DNA from: Streptomyces albicerus
GTDB lineage: Bacteria > Actinomycetota > Actinomycetes > Streptomycetales > Streptomycetaceae
Assembly: GCF_008905045.1 (NCBI RefSeq)
Contig: NZ_VWMY01000022.1
Coordinates: 73,273 to 137,272, forward strand
Reading direction: 5' to 3'
DNA: 64,000 bases
Shown piece after piece: positions 34,553 through 43,980 of the stretch. The notes beneath the pieces are model-generated. The model did not search any database and was not told where the DNA came from. It saw nothing but the letters and a program-made list of their open reading frames with translations. Within the stretch, counting starts at the first letter, position 1; each line of letters opens with the position of its first letter. The translations under genes were made by a program, and so were the position numbers.

Positions 34553-34816
34553 ATGTACGCCGACCGTTCCCTCGCCGCCACCACCCGTCCGGGCTCCCGC
34601 CCCGACGGTGGTCCGGCGTGCGTGCGGTCGGCTGTCGCGGGGTCGGCGGGGGCTCGCGACCCGTACGCCCGCCTCGCCCGCGGCTGCCGTCCGCGCGGCT
34701 GCCGGGCGCCCGCCCGGCGCGTGCACGGCCGACGGGTGCGGTACGTCATCGGTGACGAGCCCGGCCAGGTGAACGGGATGCGATGGCGTCGGCGCGTGTC
34801 ACCTGCGGTGAGCTGA
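34553..34816 (+). CDS. trpM: tryptophan biosynthesis modulator TrpM
   Basis: This is a small, strongly basic protein of 87 codons from the ATG at 34553. The conserved part begins YARLARGCRPRGCRAPARRV and continues HGRRVRYVIGDEPG, then QVNGMRWRR. It matches, from memory, the TrpM protein between trpC and trpB in S. coelicolor, reported to modulate tryptophan biosynthesis and about 63 residues long. The first 25-30 residues here are low-complexity, so the true start may be internal. It lies eight bases after trpC. Confidence 0.8.
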   Translation: MYADRSLAATTRPGSRPDGGPACVRSAVAGSAGARDPYARLARGCRPRGCRAPARRVHGRRVRYVIGDEPGQVNGMRWRRRVSPAVS

Positions 34817-35034
34817 GCCGCGTCTCGTGAACACCGGGTGGGTTGTCGTCGCCGGACCGTGAGTGGGTTCCGGCTGGTTCGGCACCGCCGGTCTGCGCCG
34901 TTCGGCGTGCTCGCCGTCGCGGCGGGGATGCTGTGCCGCGGCGAGACGAGACGAGCTGCTCATCGACGGTGACACGCCACTCACGTGACCCCATTCCGAC
35001 CAACCCGGGGCTGTCGCCCCTGTGAGGTAACCGC

Positions 35035-36323
<1,289 letters not shown>

Positions 36324-36327
<4 letters not shown>

Positions 36328-37139
36328 GCGGCAACATCCAGCTGTTGAGCGACACCCTCGCCGGCGCGAAGGCGGAAGGCAGGTCCGCCCTGATCGCGTA
36401 CCTGCCGGCCGGCTTCCCGACCGTCGACGGCGGGATCGACGCCATCAAGGCCGTCTTCGACGGCGGCGCGGACGTCGTCGAGGTGGGGCTGCCGCACAGC
36501 GACCCCGTCCTCGACGGCCCGGTCATCCAGACCGCCGACGACATCGCCCTGCGCGGCGGCGTCAAGATCGCGGACGTGATGCGCACGGTCCGCGAGGCGT
36601 ACCAGGCGACCGGCAAGCCCGTGCTCGTGATGACGTACTGGAACCCGATCGACCGCTACGGCGTCGAGCGCTTCACCGCCGAGCTGGCCGAAGCGGGCGG
36701 GGCGGGCTGCATCCTGCCCGACCTCCCCGTGCAGGAGTCCGCGCTCTGGAGGGAGCACGCCGAGAAGCACGGCCTCGCGACCGTCTTCGTCGTCGCGCCC
36801 AGCAGCAAGGACGCCCGGCTCGCCGACATCACCGCGGCGGGCTCCGGCTTCGTGTACGCGGCCTCGCTGATGGGCGTCACGGGTACGCGCGAGTCGGTCG
36901 GGGCCCAGGCCCAGGACCTGGTGCGGCGCACCAAGGCCACCACCGACCTGCCGGTCTGCGTCGGACTCGGTGTCTCGAACGCCGAGCAGGCCGCCGAGGT
37001 CGCCGGCTTCGCCGACGGCGTCATCGTCGGCTCGGCCTTCGTGAAGCGGATGCTCGACGCCCCGGACGAGGCCGCGGGCCTGGACGCCGTACGCGCCCTC
37101 GCCGCCGACCTCGCGAAGGGCGTGCGCGGAACGGCGTAA
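36324..37139 (+). CDS. trpA: tryptophan synthase alpha chain
   Basis: This 271-residue (beta-alpha)8 subunit cleaves indole-3-glycerol phosphate and channels indole to TrpB. The catalytic Glu and Asp are in VVEVGLPHSDPVLDGPVIQ. The phosphate site appears in GVSNAEQAAEV and GVIVGSAFV. The GTG start overlaps the trpB stop. Confidence 0.97.
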
Positions 37140-37151
37140 CCAACGCCGTTC
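37129..37151 (+). terminator. trpA terminator overlapping the stop codon
   Basis: A perfect 9-bp stem (GAACGGCGT and complement) with a five-base loop contains the trpA TAA stop (37137-37139). Confidence 0.6.
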
Positions 37152-37200
37152 ACATGGGGGCGTAACGGACAATACGCTCACTCGAACGGGTGGACCTGGG

Positions 37201-37229
37201 ACCGGGGAGGCGCGCTGTGCCTCCCCGGT
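37201..37229 (+). promoter_or_regulatory. 11-bp hairpin just upstream of the second DsbA-like gene
   Basis: The perfect arms ACCGGGGAGGC and GCCTCCCCGGT with a seven-base loop end 14 bases before the GTG start at 37244. An alternative in-frame GTG at 37217 lies within the hairpin. It could act on translation initiation or end read-through from trpA. Confidence 0.45.
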
Positions 37230-37243
37230 TCGTTCTGCCGGAT

Positions 37244-38017
37244 GTGAGCGAGAAGAACCGTGAGGGAAAGCGCACCGCCCGCGAGCGGCTGGCGGAAGAG
37301 CGAGAGAAGCAGAAGACGGCGGAGAAGCGCCGCCGGGTGCTGGTCGTGGGCGGTGCAGTCGTCTGCGTACTGGCACTGGCCGGGGTGATCGGCGTACTGG
37401 CCGCGAACTCGGGCAAGGACAAGACGGATACGGCAGGCCCGGTGACGGCACCCTCGGGGGCGAACGGCGACGACGGTCTCGCCATCCCCGTCGGCAGGGC
37501 GAGCGCCAAGTCGACCCTCACCGTGTGGGAGGACTTCCGCTGCCCGGCCTGCAAGAGCTTCGAGGACGCCTACCGCTCGACGATCCACGAGCTGACGGAC
37601 GCCGGACAGCTGAAGGTCGAGTACCACCTGGCGACCCTGATCGACGGGAACATGGGCGGCAGCGGCTCACTGCACGCCGCCAACGCGGCGGCGTGCGCGC
37701 AGGACGCCGGGAAGTTCACCGCGTACCACGACGTGCTGTTCCAGAACCAGCCCCTCGAGACGGACGACGCCTTCGCGGAGAACGGCAAGCTGATCGAGCT
37801 GGCCGGCAAGGTCGACGGGCTCGGCACCGACACGTTCAAGAAGTGCGTGGAGGACGGCACGCACAACAGCTGGGTCGCCAAGTCCCACAAGGCGTTCCAG
37901 AGCGGCCGCTTCGAAGGCACGCCGACGGTGCTGCTGAACGGGAAGAACATCTACAAGGACCGGACGATGACCCCGGCCAAGCTGAAGCAGATGGTGCAGC
38001 AGGCCGACAAGGCGTGA
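37244..38017 (+). CDS. membrane-anchored DsbA-like thioredoxin-domain protein (paralogue 2)
   Basis: This 257-residue protein has the same plan as the protein at 5634-6434. A basic Arg/Glu/Lys-rich head precedes one membrane helix (VLVVGGAVVCVLALAGVIGVLAA) and a thioredoxin fold with CPAC in RCPACKSFEDAY. A FEGTPTVLLNGK cis-Pro region follows. Extra cysteines occur at AAACAQDAG and FKKCVEDG. It probably handles disulfides of exported proteins. The GTG at 37244 (VSEKNREGK) aligns with the paralogue. It precedes lgt by 138 bp. Confidence 0.9.
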   Translation: MSEKNREGKRTARERLAEEREKQKTAEKRRRVLVVGGAVVCVLALAGVIGVLAANSGKDKTDTAGPVTAPSGANGDDGLAIPVGRASAKSTLTVWEDFRCPACKSFEDAYRSTIHELTDAGQLKVEYHLATLIDGNMGGSGSLHAANAAACAQDAGKFTAYHDVLFQNQPLETDDAFAENGKLIELAGKVDGLGTDTFKKCVEDGTHNSWVAKSHKAFQSGRFEGTPTVLLNGKNIYKDRTMTPAKLKQMVQQADKA

Positions 38018-38155
38018 GCCCCGTGGGCCGTCGGGTGCCGCGTTCGGTATCCCGTCGGCCCCAGTGGTCCCGCCGGTCCCGGCGGTCTCGTTATGGAGCC
38101 GTATCCCGGGCGGGTTGCCGCGCTTGCCGCCCGGCAGGGTAGCGTCGACCCTGCC

Positions 38156-39103
38156 ATGGAATTTGCCTACATCCCCAGCCCGTCGCGCGGAGTGCTGCAC
38201 CTCGGCCCCATTCCGCTGCGCGGCTACGCGTTCTGCATCATCATCGGCGTCTTCGTAGCCGTCTGGCTCGGCAACAAGCGGTGGATCGCGCGCGGGGGCC
38301 GGCCAGGCACCGTGGCGGACATCTCCGTGTGGGCCGTGCCCTTCGGTCTCGTCGGCGGGCGGCTGTACCACGTCATCACCGACTACCAGCTGTACTTCAG
38401 CGAGGGTGAGAACTGGGTCGACGCCTTCAAGATCTGGGAGGGCGGCCTCGGGATCTGGGGCGCCATCGCGTTCGGCGCGGTGGGCGCGTGGATCGGCTGC
38501 CGTCGGCGTGGCATCCCCCTTCCCGCCTGGGCCGACGCCCTCGCGCCCGGCATCGCCCTCGCGCAGGCCATCGGGCGCTGGGGGAACTGGTTCAACCAGG
38601 AGCTGTACGGGCGGGAGACCGACCTTCCCTGGGCGCTGCACATCACGTCCTCGACGGACGGCCGGGTGCCCGGCTACTACCACCCGACGTTCCTGTACGA
38701 GTCGCTGTGGTGCGTCGGTGTCGCGGTCCTCGTCATCTGGGCCGACCGCCGCTTCAAGCTCGGCCACGGCCGTGCCTTCGCCCTGTACGTCGCCGCGTAC
38801 TGCGTGGGCCGCTTCTGGATCGAGTACATGCGTGTCGACGAGGCCCACCACTTCCTCGGACTGCGACTCAACGGCTGGACCTCGATCGTGGTCTTCGTCC
38901 TCGCCGTGGTCTACATGGTGGTGTCGGCCCGGCGCCGGCCGGGGCGTGAGGAAGTAGTCGAACCGGGTGTCCCTGACGGTGACGGTGTCTCCGACGGTGA
39001 GGCGGATGAGGCCGGTGACTCGGTGAAGCTGGACAAGAAGTCCGAGGAGTCCTCGGACTCCGCAGACGAGAAGGACGAGGCCGAGTCGGCCAAGAAGTCC
39101 TGA
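38156..39103 (+). CDS. lgt: prolipoprotein diacylglyceryl transferase
   Basis: This 315-residue integral membrane enzyme transfers diacylglycerol to the lipobox Cys of exported lipoproteins. The signature GRWGNWFNQELYGRETDLPW is central, with PLRGYAFCIIIGV and the GGLGIWG loop upstream and seven or so helices overall. The C-terminal 50 residues are a highly acidic Ser/Asp/Glu tail, longer than in E. coli Lgt. The ATG at 38156 gives the normal start MEFAYIPSP. One likely client lipoprotein is encoded at 59590. Confidence 0.96.
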   Translation: MEFAYIPSPSRGVLHLGPIPLRGYAFCIIIGVFVAVWLGNKRWIARGGRPGTVADISVWAVPFGLVGGRLYHVITDYQLYFSEGENWVDAFKIWEGGLGIWGAIAFGAVGAWIGCRRRGIPLPAWADALAPGIALAQAIGRWGNWFNQELYGRETDLPWALHITSSTDGRVPGYYHPTFLYESLWCVGVAVLVIWADRRFKLGHGRAFALYVAAYCVGRFWIEYMRVDEAHHFLGLRLNGWTSIVVFVLAVVYMVVSARRRPGREEVVEPGVPDGDGVSDGEADEAGDSVKLDKKSEESSDSADEKDEAESAKKS

Positions 39104-39126
39104 CCTCGGCTTGTACGGCTGTACGT

Positions 39127-39163
39127 CGAAGGGGGCGCCCAAGTGGTTGGGGCGTCCCCTTCG
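39127..39163 (+). terminator. lgt terminator
   Basis: A 14-bp stem with one G-T wobble (left arm CGAAGGGGGCGCCC) and a nine-base loop lies 23 bases after the lgt stop. Confidence 0.8.
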
Positions 39164-39180
39164 TGTGTGCGGGTTTTGGA

Positions 39181-39233
39181 GCGCCCCGGAGGGGCGCGGG
39201 GAACTGCGCGACCAGCCACGACGGACCCGCAGA
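39181..39233 (-). repeat. dispersed GC-rich repeat, copy D
   Basis: This reverse-orientation copy has the hairpin GCGCCCCGGAGGGGCGC, then GGGGAACTGCGCGACCAGCC and GACCCGCAGA. It lies between the convergent lgt and CoA-lyase genes. Confidence 0.85.
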
Positions 39234-39270
39234 CGATCGACGGACTATCGCGGCACTTCCAGCGGAGCGC

Positions 39271-40092
39271 TCAGGTGCGGCGGGCCAGCGTCAGCGTGCG
39301 GTGGGCGGCTGCCACCACCGCCGCGTCGATGAAGCGGCCGTCCGGGAGGGCCTGGGCGCCGGGGTGGGTGGCGGCGGCCTTCAGCACTGACTCGGCTGTT
39401 TCGATTTCCTCCGGGGTCGGGAGGTAGGCGGCCTCGATCACCGGGAGCTGGCGGGGGTGGATGGCCGCGCGGCCCAGGAAGCCCAGGGCGCGGCCGTGGG
39501 CGCAGGACTCGGCCAGGCCGGCGAGGTCGCGTACGTCGGGGTGGACGGACTGGGCCGGTGGGGGCAGGCCCGCCGCGCGGGCGGCCAGGACGACGCGGGA
39601 GCGGGGCCAGTCGAGGCCCGCGTCGTCGCGTACGCCGAGGTCGGCCTGTAGATCGGCCTCGCCGAGTGCGATGCCGCGCAGGGCGGGGTGGGCCGTGGCG
39701 ATCGGATAGGCGTGCTCGATGGCGAGGGCCGATTCCAGGAGGGCGTACAGGGGGACCCCGGCGGCGCGTTCCGTCGTACGTACGACCTGCGTGGGGGAGG
39801 TGATCTTGGGGAGGCGCAGGGCCGAGAGGCCCGGGAGTGCGGCCAGGGCGTCGAGGTCGGCGGTGGATTCCGGGCTGTCCGGGGCGTTGACGCGGACGTG
39901 GACCGGGACCGGGGGCGGCTCGCAGAGGAGGTCGGCGGTGGCGGCGCGGGCGTACTCCTTGCGGTCGGGGGCGACCGCGTCCTCCAGGTCGACGACGACC
40001 ACGTCGGCGCCGCAGACCAGCGCCTTCGCCACCACCTCGGGGCGGTCGCCGGGGACGTACAGCCAGGTGAGCGGGAAGGAGCCGGGGGTCAC
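39271..40092 (-). CDS. HpcH/HpaI-type CoA ester lyase (CitE-like)
   Basis: This 273-residue TIM-barrel lyase opens LTWLYVPGDRPEVVAKAL. The Mg2+/substrate motifs VVVDLEDAVAPDRKEYAR and GIALGEADLQADLG (Glu and Asp ligands) are present. The family cleaves malyl-, citramalyl- or similar CoA esters. The start is a GTG overlapping the stop of the CoA-transferase gene (GTGA). The pairing suggests activation of a carboxylic acid to its CoA ester followed by C-C cleavage. The actual substrate is unknown. Confidence 0.88.
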   Translation of the reverse strand: MTPGSFPLTWLYVPGDRPEVVAKALVCGADVVVVDLEDAVAPDRKEYARAATADLLCEPPPVPVHVRVNAPDSPESTADLDALAALPGLSALRLPKITSPTQVVRTTERAAGVPLYALLESALAIEHAYPIATAHPALRGIALGEADLQADLGVRDDAGLDWPRSRVVLAARAAGLPPPAQSVHPDVRDLAGLAESCAHGRALGFLGRAAIHPRQLPVIEAAYLPTPEEIETAESVLKAAATHPGAQALPDGRFIDAAVVAAAHRTLTLARRT

Positions 40093-41282
40093 AGGGCTCC
40101 CTCCGCTCGGAGTGTGGTGATCTCGGCCTCCGTCAGGCCGAGTTCGGTGAGGACCGTGTCCGTGTCGGCGCCGTGCGGGCGGCCCGCCCAGCGGATCCCG
40201 CCGGGGGTGTCGGTGAGGCGGAAGAGGATGTTCTGCATGCGCAGCGGGCCCAGTTCGGGGTCGTCGACGGTGGTGATCGTGTCGAGGGCCGCGTACTGCG
40301 GGTTCGCCATGACGTCGCGTACGTCCTGGATGGGAGCCACCGCCGCCTCCGCCTTCTCGAAGGCGTCGATGACCTCGGCACGGGTGTGCCGGGCGATCCA
40401 CGCGCCGACCGCCTCGTCGAGGACGTCGGAGTGGCGGGCCCGGTCCGCGCCCGTGGCGAACCAGGGCTCGGTGGTCAGGTCCGGGCGGCCGACCAGGCGC
40501 ATCACGCGTTCGGCGATCGACTGGGCCGAGGTCGAGACGGCGACCCAGGTGCCGTCGGCGGTGCGGTAGGTGTTGCGGGGCGCGTTGTTCTGCGAGCGGT
40601 TGCCCATACGGGGCTGGACGTGGCTCAACTGGTCGTACCAGAGCGGCTGCGGGCCGAGGACCGTGAGGATCGGCTCGATGATCGCCATGTCCACGACCTG
40701 CCCACGACCCGTGCGGTCGCGGGCCGCGAGGGCCGTCATCACCGCGTACGCCGTGGCCAGGCCCGCGATCGAGTCGGCGAGGCCGAAGGGCGGGAGGGTC
40801 GGCGGGGCGTCCGGTTCGCCGGTGATCGCGGCGAAACCGCTCATCGCCTCGGCGAGCGTGCCGAAGCCGGGGCGGTGCGCGTACGGGCCGAACTGGCCGA
40901 AGCCGGTGACCCGGGCGAGGACCAGGCGGGGGTTCGCGGCCGAGAGTTCCTCCCAGCCGAGGTCCCACTTCTCCAGCGTGCCCGGGCGGAAGTTCTCGAT
41001 GATCACGTCGGTGGAGGCGGCGAGGCGGAGGAGGGTGGCGCGGCCGCCGTTGGTGGACAGGTCCAGTGTCATCGTGCGTTTGTTGCGGCCGAGGAGTTTC
41101 CACCACAGGCCGATGCCGTTCTTGGACGGGCCGTGGCCGCGGGACGGGTCCGGCTTGCGGGGGTGCTCGATCTTGATGACCTCCGCGCCGAAGTCGCCGA
41201 GCATCGTGGCGGCGAGAGGGCCGGCGAAGAGGGTCGCGAGGTCCAGGACACGGAGGCCGGTGAGGGGTGGCGGTGTGGTCAT
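40089..41282 (-). CDS. CaiB/BaiF family (class III) CoA-transferase
   Basis: This is a 397-residue enzyme. The N-terminal block LRVLDLATLFAGPLAATMLGDFGAEVIKIEHP and the segment RNKRTMTLDLSTNGGRA are characteristic, and the catalytic Asp is in NLLFEN-type position DVIIENFRPGTLEKW. The family moves CoA between carboxylic acids. The ATG overlaps the TGA of the short kinase remnant upstream, and its stop overlaps the lyase start. It is thus translationally coupled on both sides. Confidence 0.9.
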   Translation of the reverse strand: MTTPPPLTGLRVLDLATLFAGPLAATMLGDFGAEVIKIEHPRKPDPSRGHGPSKNGIGLWWKLLGRNKRTMTLDLSTNGGRATLLRLAASTDVIIENFRPGTLEKWDLGWEELSAANPRLVLARVTGFGQFGPYAHRPGFGTLAEAMSGFAAITGEPDAPPTLPPFGLADSIAGLATAYAVMTALAARDRTGRGQVVDMAIIEPILTVLGPQPLWYDQLSHVQPRMGNRSQNNAPRNTYRTADGTWVAVSTSAQSIAERVMRLVGRPDLTTEPWFATGADRARHSDVLDEAVGAWIARHTRAEVIDAFEKAEAAVAPIQDVRDVMANPQYAALDTITTVDDPELGPLRMQNILFRLTDTPGGIRWAGRPHGADTDTVLTELGLTEAEITTLRAEGAL

Positions 41283-41335
41283 GAGGTGAGCCGCGCTTGG
41301 GTGTTCGTGCTGCCGGCTACGGCGATGCGGGTCAT
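41279..41335 (-). pseudogene. 18-codon remnant of a PfkB-family sugar kinase gene
   Basis: The frame reads MTRIAVAGSTNTQARLTS and stops. MTRIAVAGSTN is the typical N-terminus of PfkB/ribokinase-family kinases (family pattern (I/V)AVxGSxNxD), but the remaining 280 or so residues are missing. The ATG overlaps the stop of the upstream gene and the TGA overlaps the caiB start, both as ATGA. This is what an internal deletion that kept both gene ends would leave. The family match is from memory. Confidence 0.6.
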
Positions 41336-42831
41336 GGGTGGAGGGCCTCCGAGTGGGTTCGGTGGGCGGTCGGCCGGGTGGTCGGTTCGGCGGTCGGGCG
41401 GTGGGCCGTCGGCTGGGTGGTCAGTTGGGCTGTCAGGCGGGCGAGCGTGTCGAAGCCGGTTCCGTCGAAGTCGCCGATGGAGGTGGCCAGTCGGTTCTTC
41501 AGCGGCGTTGTCCAGCGGGGTGGGATCGCCTCCGGGGCGCCTGCGAGCAGGCCCGCGATCGAGCCGGCCGTCGCGCCGTTCGAGTCCGTGTCCCAGCCGC
41601 CCGACACCGTGCGGCAGATGGACGCCGAGAAGTCGCCGTCCGCGTGGGTGAGGGCGGCGGTGAGCAGGGCCGTGTTGGGGATGGCGTGGACCCAGTGGTA
41701 CGTCGCGTGGGTGGCGTGCAGTTCGTCGACGATCGTTTCGAAGTCCCGGTGTTCCTGGGCCAGTTGGATCGCGTGGCGGACGGCTCGGGCGAGGCGGGAG
41801 TCGGGGGGTACGACCGTGAGGCCCGTGCGCAGGCAGGTGTGGATGTCGCTGGTGCCGGTGGCTGCCTCGGCGAGGGTGGCCGCCGTGAACATCGCCGCGT
41901 AGACGCCGTTTGCGGTGTGGGTGAGGGTGGCGTCTCGGTGGGCCTGTTCCGCGGCGGTCGCGGGGGCGTCCGGGTTGGTCCAGCCGTGGGCGTCCGCGCG
42001 GATCAGGGCGCCGATCCATTCGCGGAACGGGTTGCGGTGGGTGGCTGTGTGCGGGGGTTCGATGCCGTCCAGGAGGTTGCGGTACGCGATGCGTTCCGCT
42101 GTGAACGTGCGGCCTGCGGGGAGTTCGTCCAGCCAGAGGTCGGCTACGTCCGTGGTGGTGAAGTGTGTGCCGTGGCGTTGGAGCAACAGGAGGTTCAGGA
42201 CGGGGTAGTTGAGGTCGTCGTCCTCCGGCATGCCGTCGATGTTCTCGGCGAGGGAGGTTGGTGCGGAGCGGTGGTTCCAGGGGTACTTGGCTGCGAGTCC
42301 GGGTGGGAGTCCGTGGGCTGTGAACCAGGTGGTGAGGGGCCAGTTGCCGGTGGCTCGGGCGAGGGCGCGGATACCTTTCAAGGGGAGCTTCTCCACTGGC
42401 TTGCCGAGGAGGCAGCCTGCGGCTCTGCCCAGCCAGGCGGCTTCCAGGCGGGGGTGGAGTGCGGCTGGGGTCAGGGCGGGTTCTTCATCCCCGCTGTGCT
42501 CCTTGAGCGCGCTCCGCGCGCGGGCACCCCTTCCTGAAACCGGGGGCCAGTCGGGGCACAGGGCTCTGATCTCGGTCAGGTCCGTTGGTTCCTTGTCCGC
42601 CAAGCTGCTTGGCAGGTCCGCCAGTTCGTCCAGGAGGTCCTTGGCCAGTGTTCGCAGATACGGGGGCGCGGGAGTCCGTGACGCGCCCGCTCGGAGTGGG
42701 GCCTCCGGGCCGCCCGCCCTGTGCCAGCGGGCCGCGATGGCCGAGGGCTCGCGGCCGTCCTGGCTCGCCTGGCGGAGTTCGTGGCCCAGCAGGTCCTCGG
42801 GCTGGACCCAGGTCAGGCGGAGGTGCGTCAT
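41332..42831 (-). CDS. ADP-ribosylglycohydrolase family protein, long form
   Basis: This is a 499-residue protein. Residues 1-130 are a charged, poorly conserved extension. The ADP-ribosylglycohydrolase (DraG/ARH) domain follows, from AAWLGRAAGCLLGKPVEKL. Metal-site positions are NIDGMPEDDDLNYPV, ANGVYAAMFTAA and GGWDTDSNGATAGSIAGLLAG. The DTDS pair is intact, so activity is plausible. The family removes ADP-ribose or related N-/O-glycosides using two Mg2+ ions. The C-terminal 35 residues are Thr/Pro/His-rich and low-complexity. The stop and start overlap neighbours by four bases. Confidence 0.88.
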   Translation of the reverse strand: MTHLRLTWVQPEDLLGHELRQASQDGREPSAIAARWHRAGGPEAPLRAGASRTPAPPYLRTLAKDLLDELADLPSSLADKEPTDLTEIRALCPDWPPVSGRGARARSALKEHSGDEEPALTPAALHPRLEAAWLGRAAGCLLGKPVEKLPLKGIRALARATGNWPLTTWFTAHGLPPGLAAKYPWNHRSAPTSLAENIDGMPEDDDLNYPVLNLLLLQRHGTHFTTTDVADLWLDELPAGRTFTAERIAYRNLLDGIEPPHTATHRNPFREWIGALIRADAHGWTNPDAPATAAEQAHRDATLTHTANGVYAAMFTAATLAEAATGTSDIHTCLRTGLTVVPPDSRLARAVRHAIQLAQEHRDFETIVDELHATHATYHWVHAIPNTALLTAALTHADGDFSASICRTVSGGWDTDSNGATAGSIAGLLAGAPEAIPPRWTTPLKNRLATSIGDFDGTGFDTLARLTAQLTTQPTAHRPTAEPTTRPTAHRTHSEALHP

Positions 42832-43973
42832 GACAGCTCCGCGTATGCCGCCTCGTGGGCGCGTCGGCGTTGGACGTCGCGGGCGAAGATCTCGCGTGTC
42901 ACCTCCGTGAGTGTCGTCGCCGGGGCGTGCAGGTCCAGGCGGCTGGACTCCGCGACCGTCTTGGACCAGTCGGACGGGATCTCCGCGCCGAGAGCACCCG
43001 CCAGAGCGCCGGACATCGTGGCGATCGAGTCGCAGTCGCGGCCGTAGTTCACCGAGCCCAGGACCGCGTGGCGGTAGTCGCCGCGGGAGATCAGCAACAT
43101 GCCCAGGGCCACCGGGAGTTCCTCGATGGAGTGGATGCGGGAGGGGCGGCGGGCGCCCAGGGAGGGGGAGCGGTAGTCCGGGCCGACCGTGTCGTAGGGA
43201 GCCACCGCCTCGCGCAGGGGGCGCAGCGCCGACTCGAAGTCCGGGTAGCGGGTGGCCGTGTCGCAGACCGTCTCGATCGCCGCCCGGGTGCCGTCCTTCG
43301 CCACGGCGAGGCAGGCCTCGACGACCGAGTCCGGGGTCGCCCCCGGCGTACAGGCCGCGGCGACCGCTGCCGCGAACACGCCCGCGGCCTCGCGTCCGTA
43401 CGACGACTGGTGGGCGCCTGCGATGTCGACGGCCTCGGCGTACGCGCCCGCCGGGTTGGCCGCGTTGACCAGGCCGACGGGGGCCATGTACATCGCGGCC
43501 CCGCAGTTGACGATGTTGCCGGTGCCGGCCTCGCGGGGGTCTACGTGGCCGTAGTGGAGCCGGGCCACCAGCCACTTCTCGGCGAGGAAGACCCGCTGGA
43601 GGGGGAGTGCCTCGGCTTCGAGTTCCGGGATCCAGCGTGGCGTCGTCATCAGGTCGGGGACCAGGTGCTCGGCGACGGCGTACGCGTCCAGATGGTCGCG
43701 GACGGTCGCGTACACCCGTACCAGCGCGTGGGTCATCAAGGTGTCGTCGGTGACGTGGCCGTCGCCCTTGTGGTACGGGGCGATGGGGCGGGCCGTGCGC
43801 CAGGCGTCGCCGTTCCAGGGGCCGACGATGCCGTGGACGCGGCCGCCGTGGCGTTCGGCGATCTGGTCGGGCGAGTAGCCCTCCACGGGGCCGCCGAGCG
43901 CGTCGCCGACGGCGGCTCCCACGAGGCTGCGGGTGATTCGTTCTTCCAGGGTTGCGGGTGCGATGGGCGTCAT
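42828..43973 (-). CDS. ADP-ribosylglycohydrolase family protein
   Basis: This 381-residue enzyme begins with the ARH domain (SLVGAAVGDALGGPVEGYS). Metal ligands appear in GHVTDDTLMTHAL and NYGRDCDSIATMSGALAGAL, both intact. It is the most canonical member of the cluster beside the one at 45258. The substrate may be ADP-ribose esters, N-glycosides or nucleoside-like compounds and cannot be told from sequence. The stop overlaps the ATG of the gene at 42831. It starts seven bases after the stop at 43981. Confidence 0.9.
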   Translation of the reverse strand: MTPIAPATLEERITRSLVGAAVGDALGGPVEGYSPDQIAERHGGRVHGIVGPWNGDAWRTARPIAPYHKGDGHVTDDTLMTHALVRVYATVRDHLDAYAVAEHLVPDLMTTPRWIPELEAEALPLQRVFLAEKWLVARLHYGHVDPREAGTGNIVNCGAAMYMAPVGLVNAANPAGAYAEAVDIAGAHQSSYGREAAGVFAAAVAAACTPGATPDSVVEACLAVAKDGTRAAIETVCDTATRYPDFESALRPLREAVAPYDTVGPDYRSPSLGARRPSRIHSIEELPVALGMLLISRGDYRHAVLGSVNYGRDCDSIATMSGALAGALGAEIPSDWSKTVAESSRLDLHAPATTLTEVTREIFARDVQRRRAHEAAYAELS

Positions 43974-43980
43974 GTCCGAA

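Noticed and set aside
34827..34862. Possible 11-codon Trp-containing leader peptide upstream of trpB
   Set aside because: It has only one Trp codon and no clear SD, and no alternating terminator/antiterminator stems are visible, so an attenuator is not supported.
41332..43575. A continuous 747-codon frame joining two ADP-ribosylglycohydrolase genes
   Set aside because: The upstream part is an out-of-frame shadow of the 42828-43973 gene. The real start is the ATG at 42831 that overlaps its stop.
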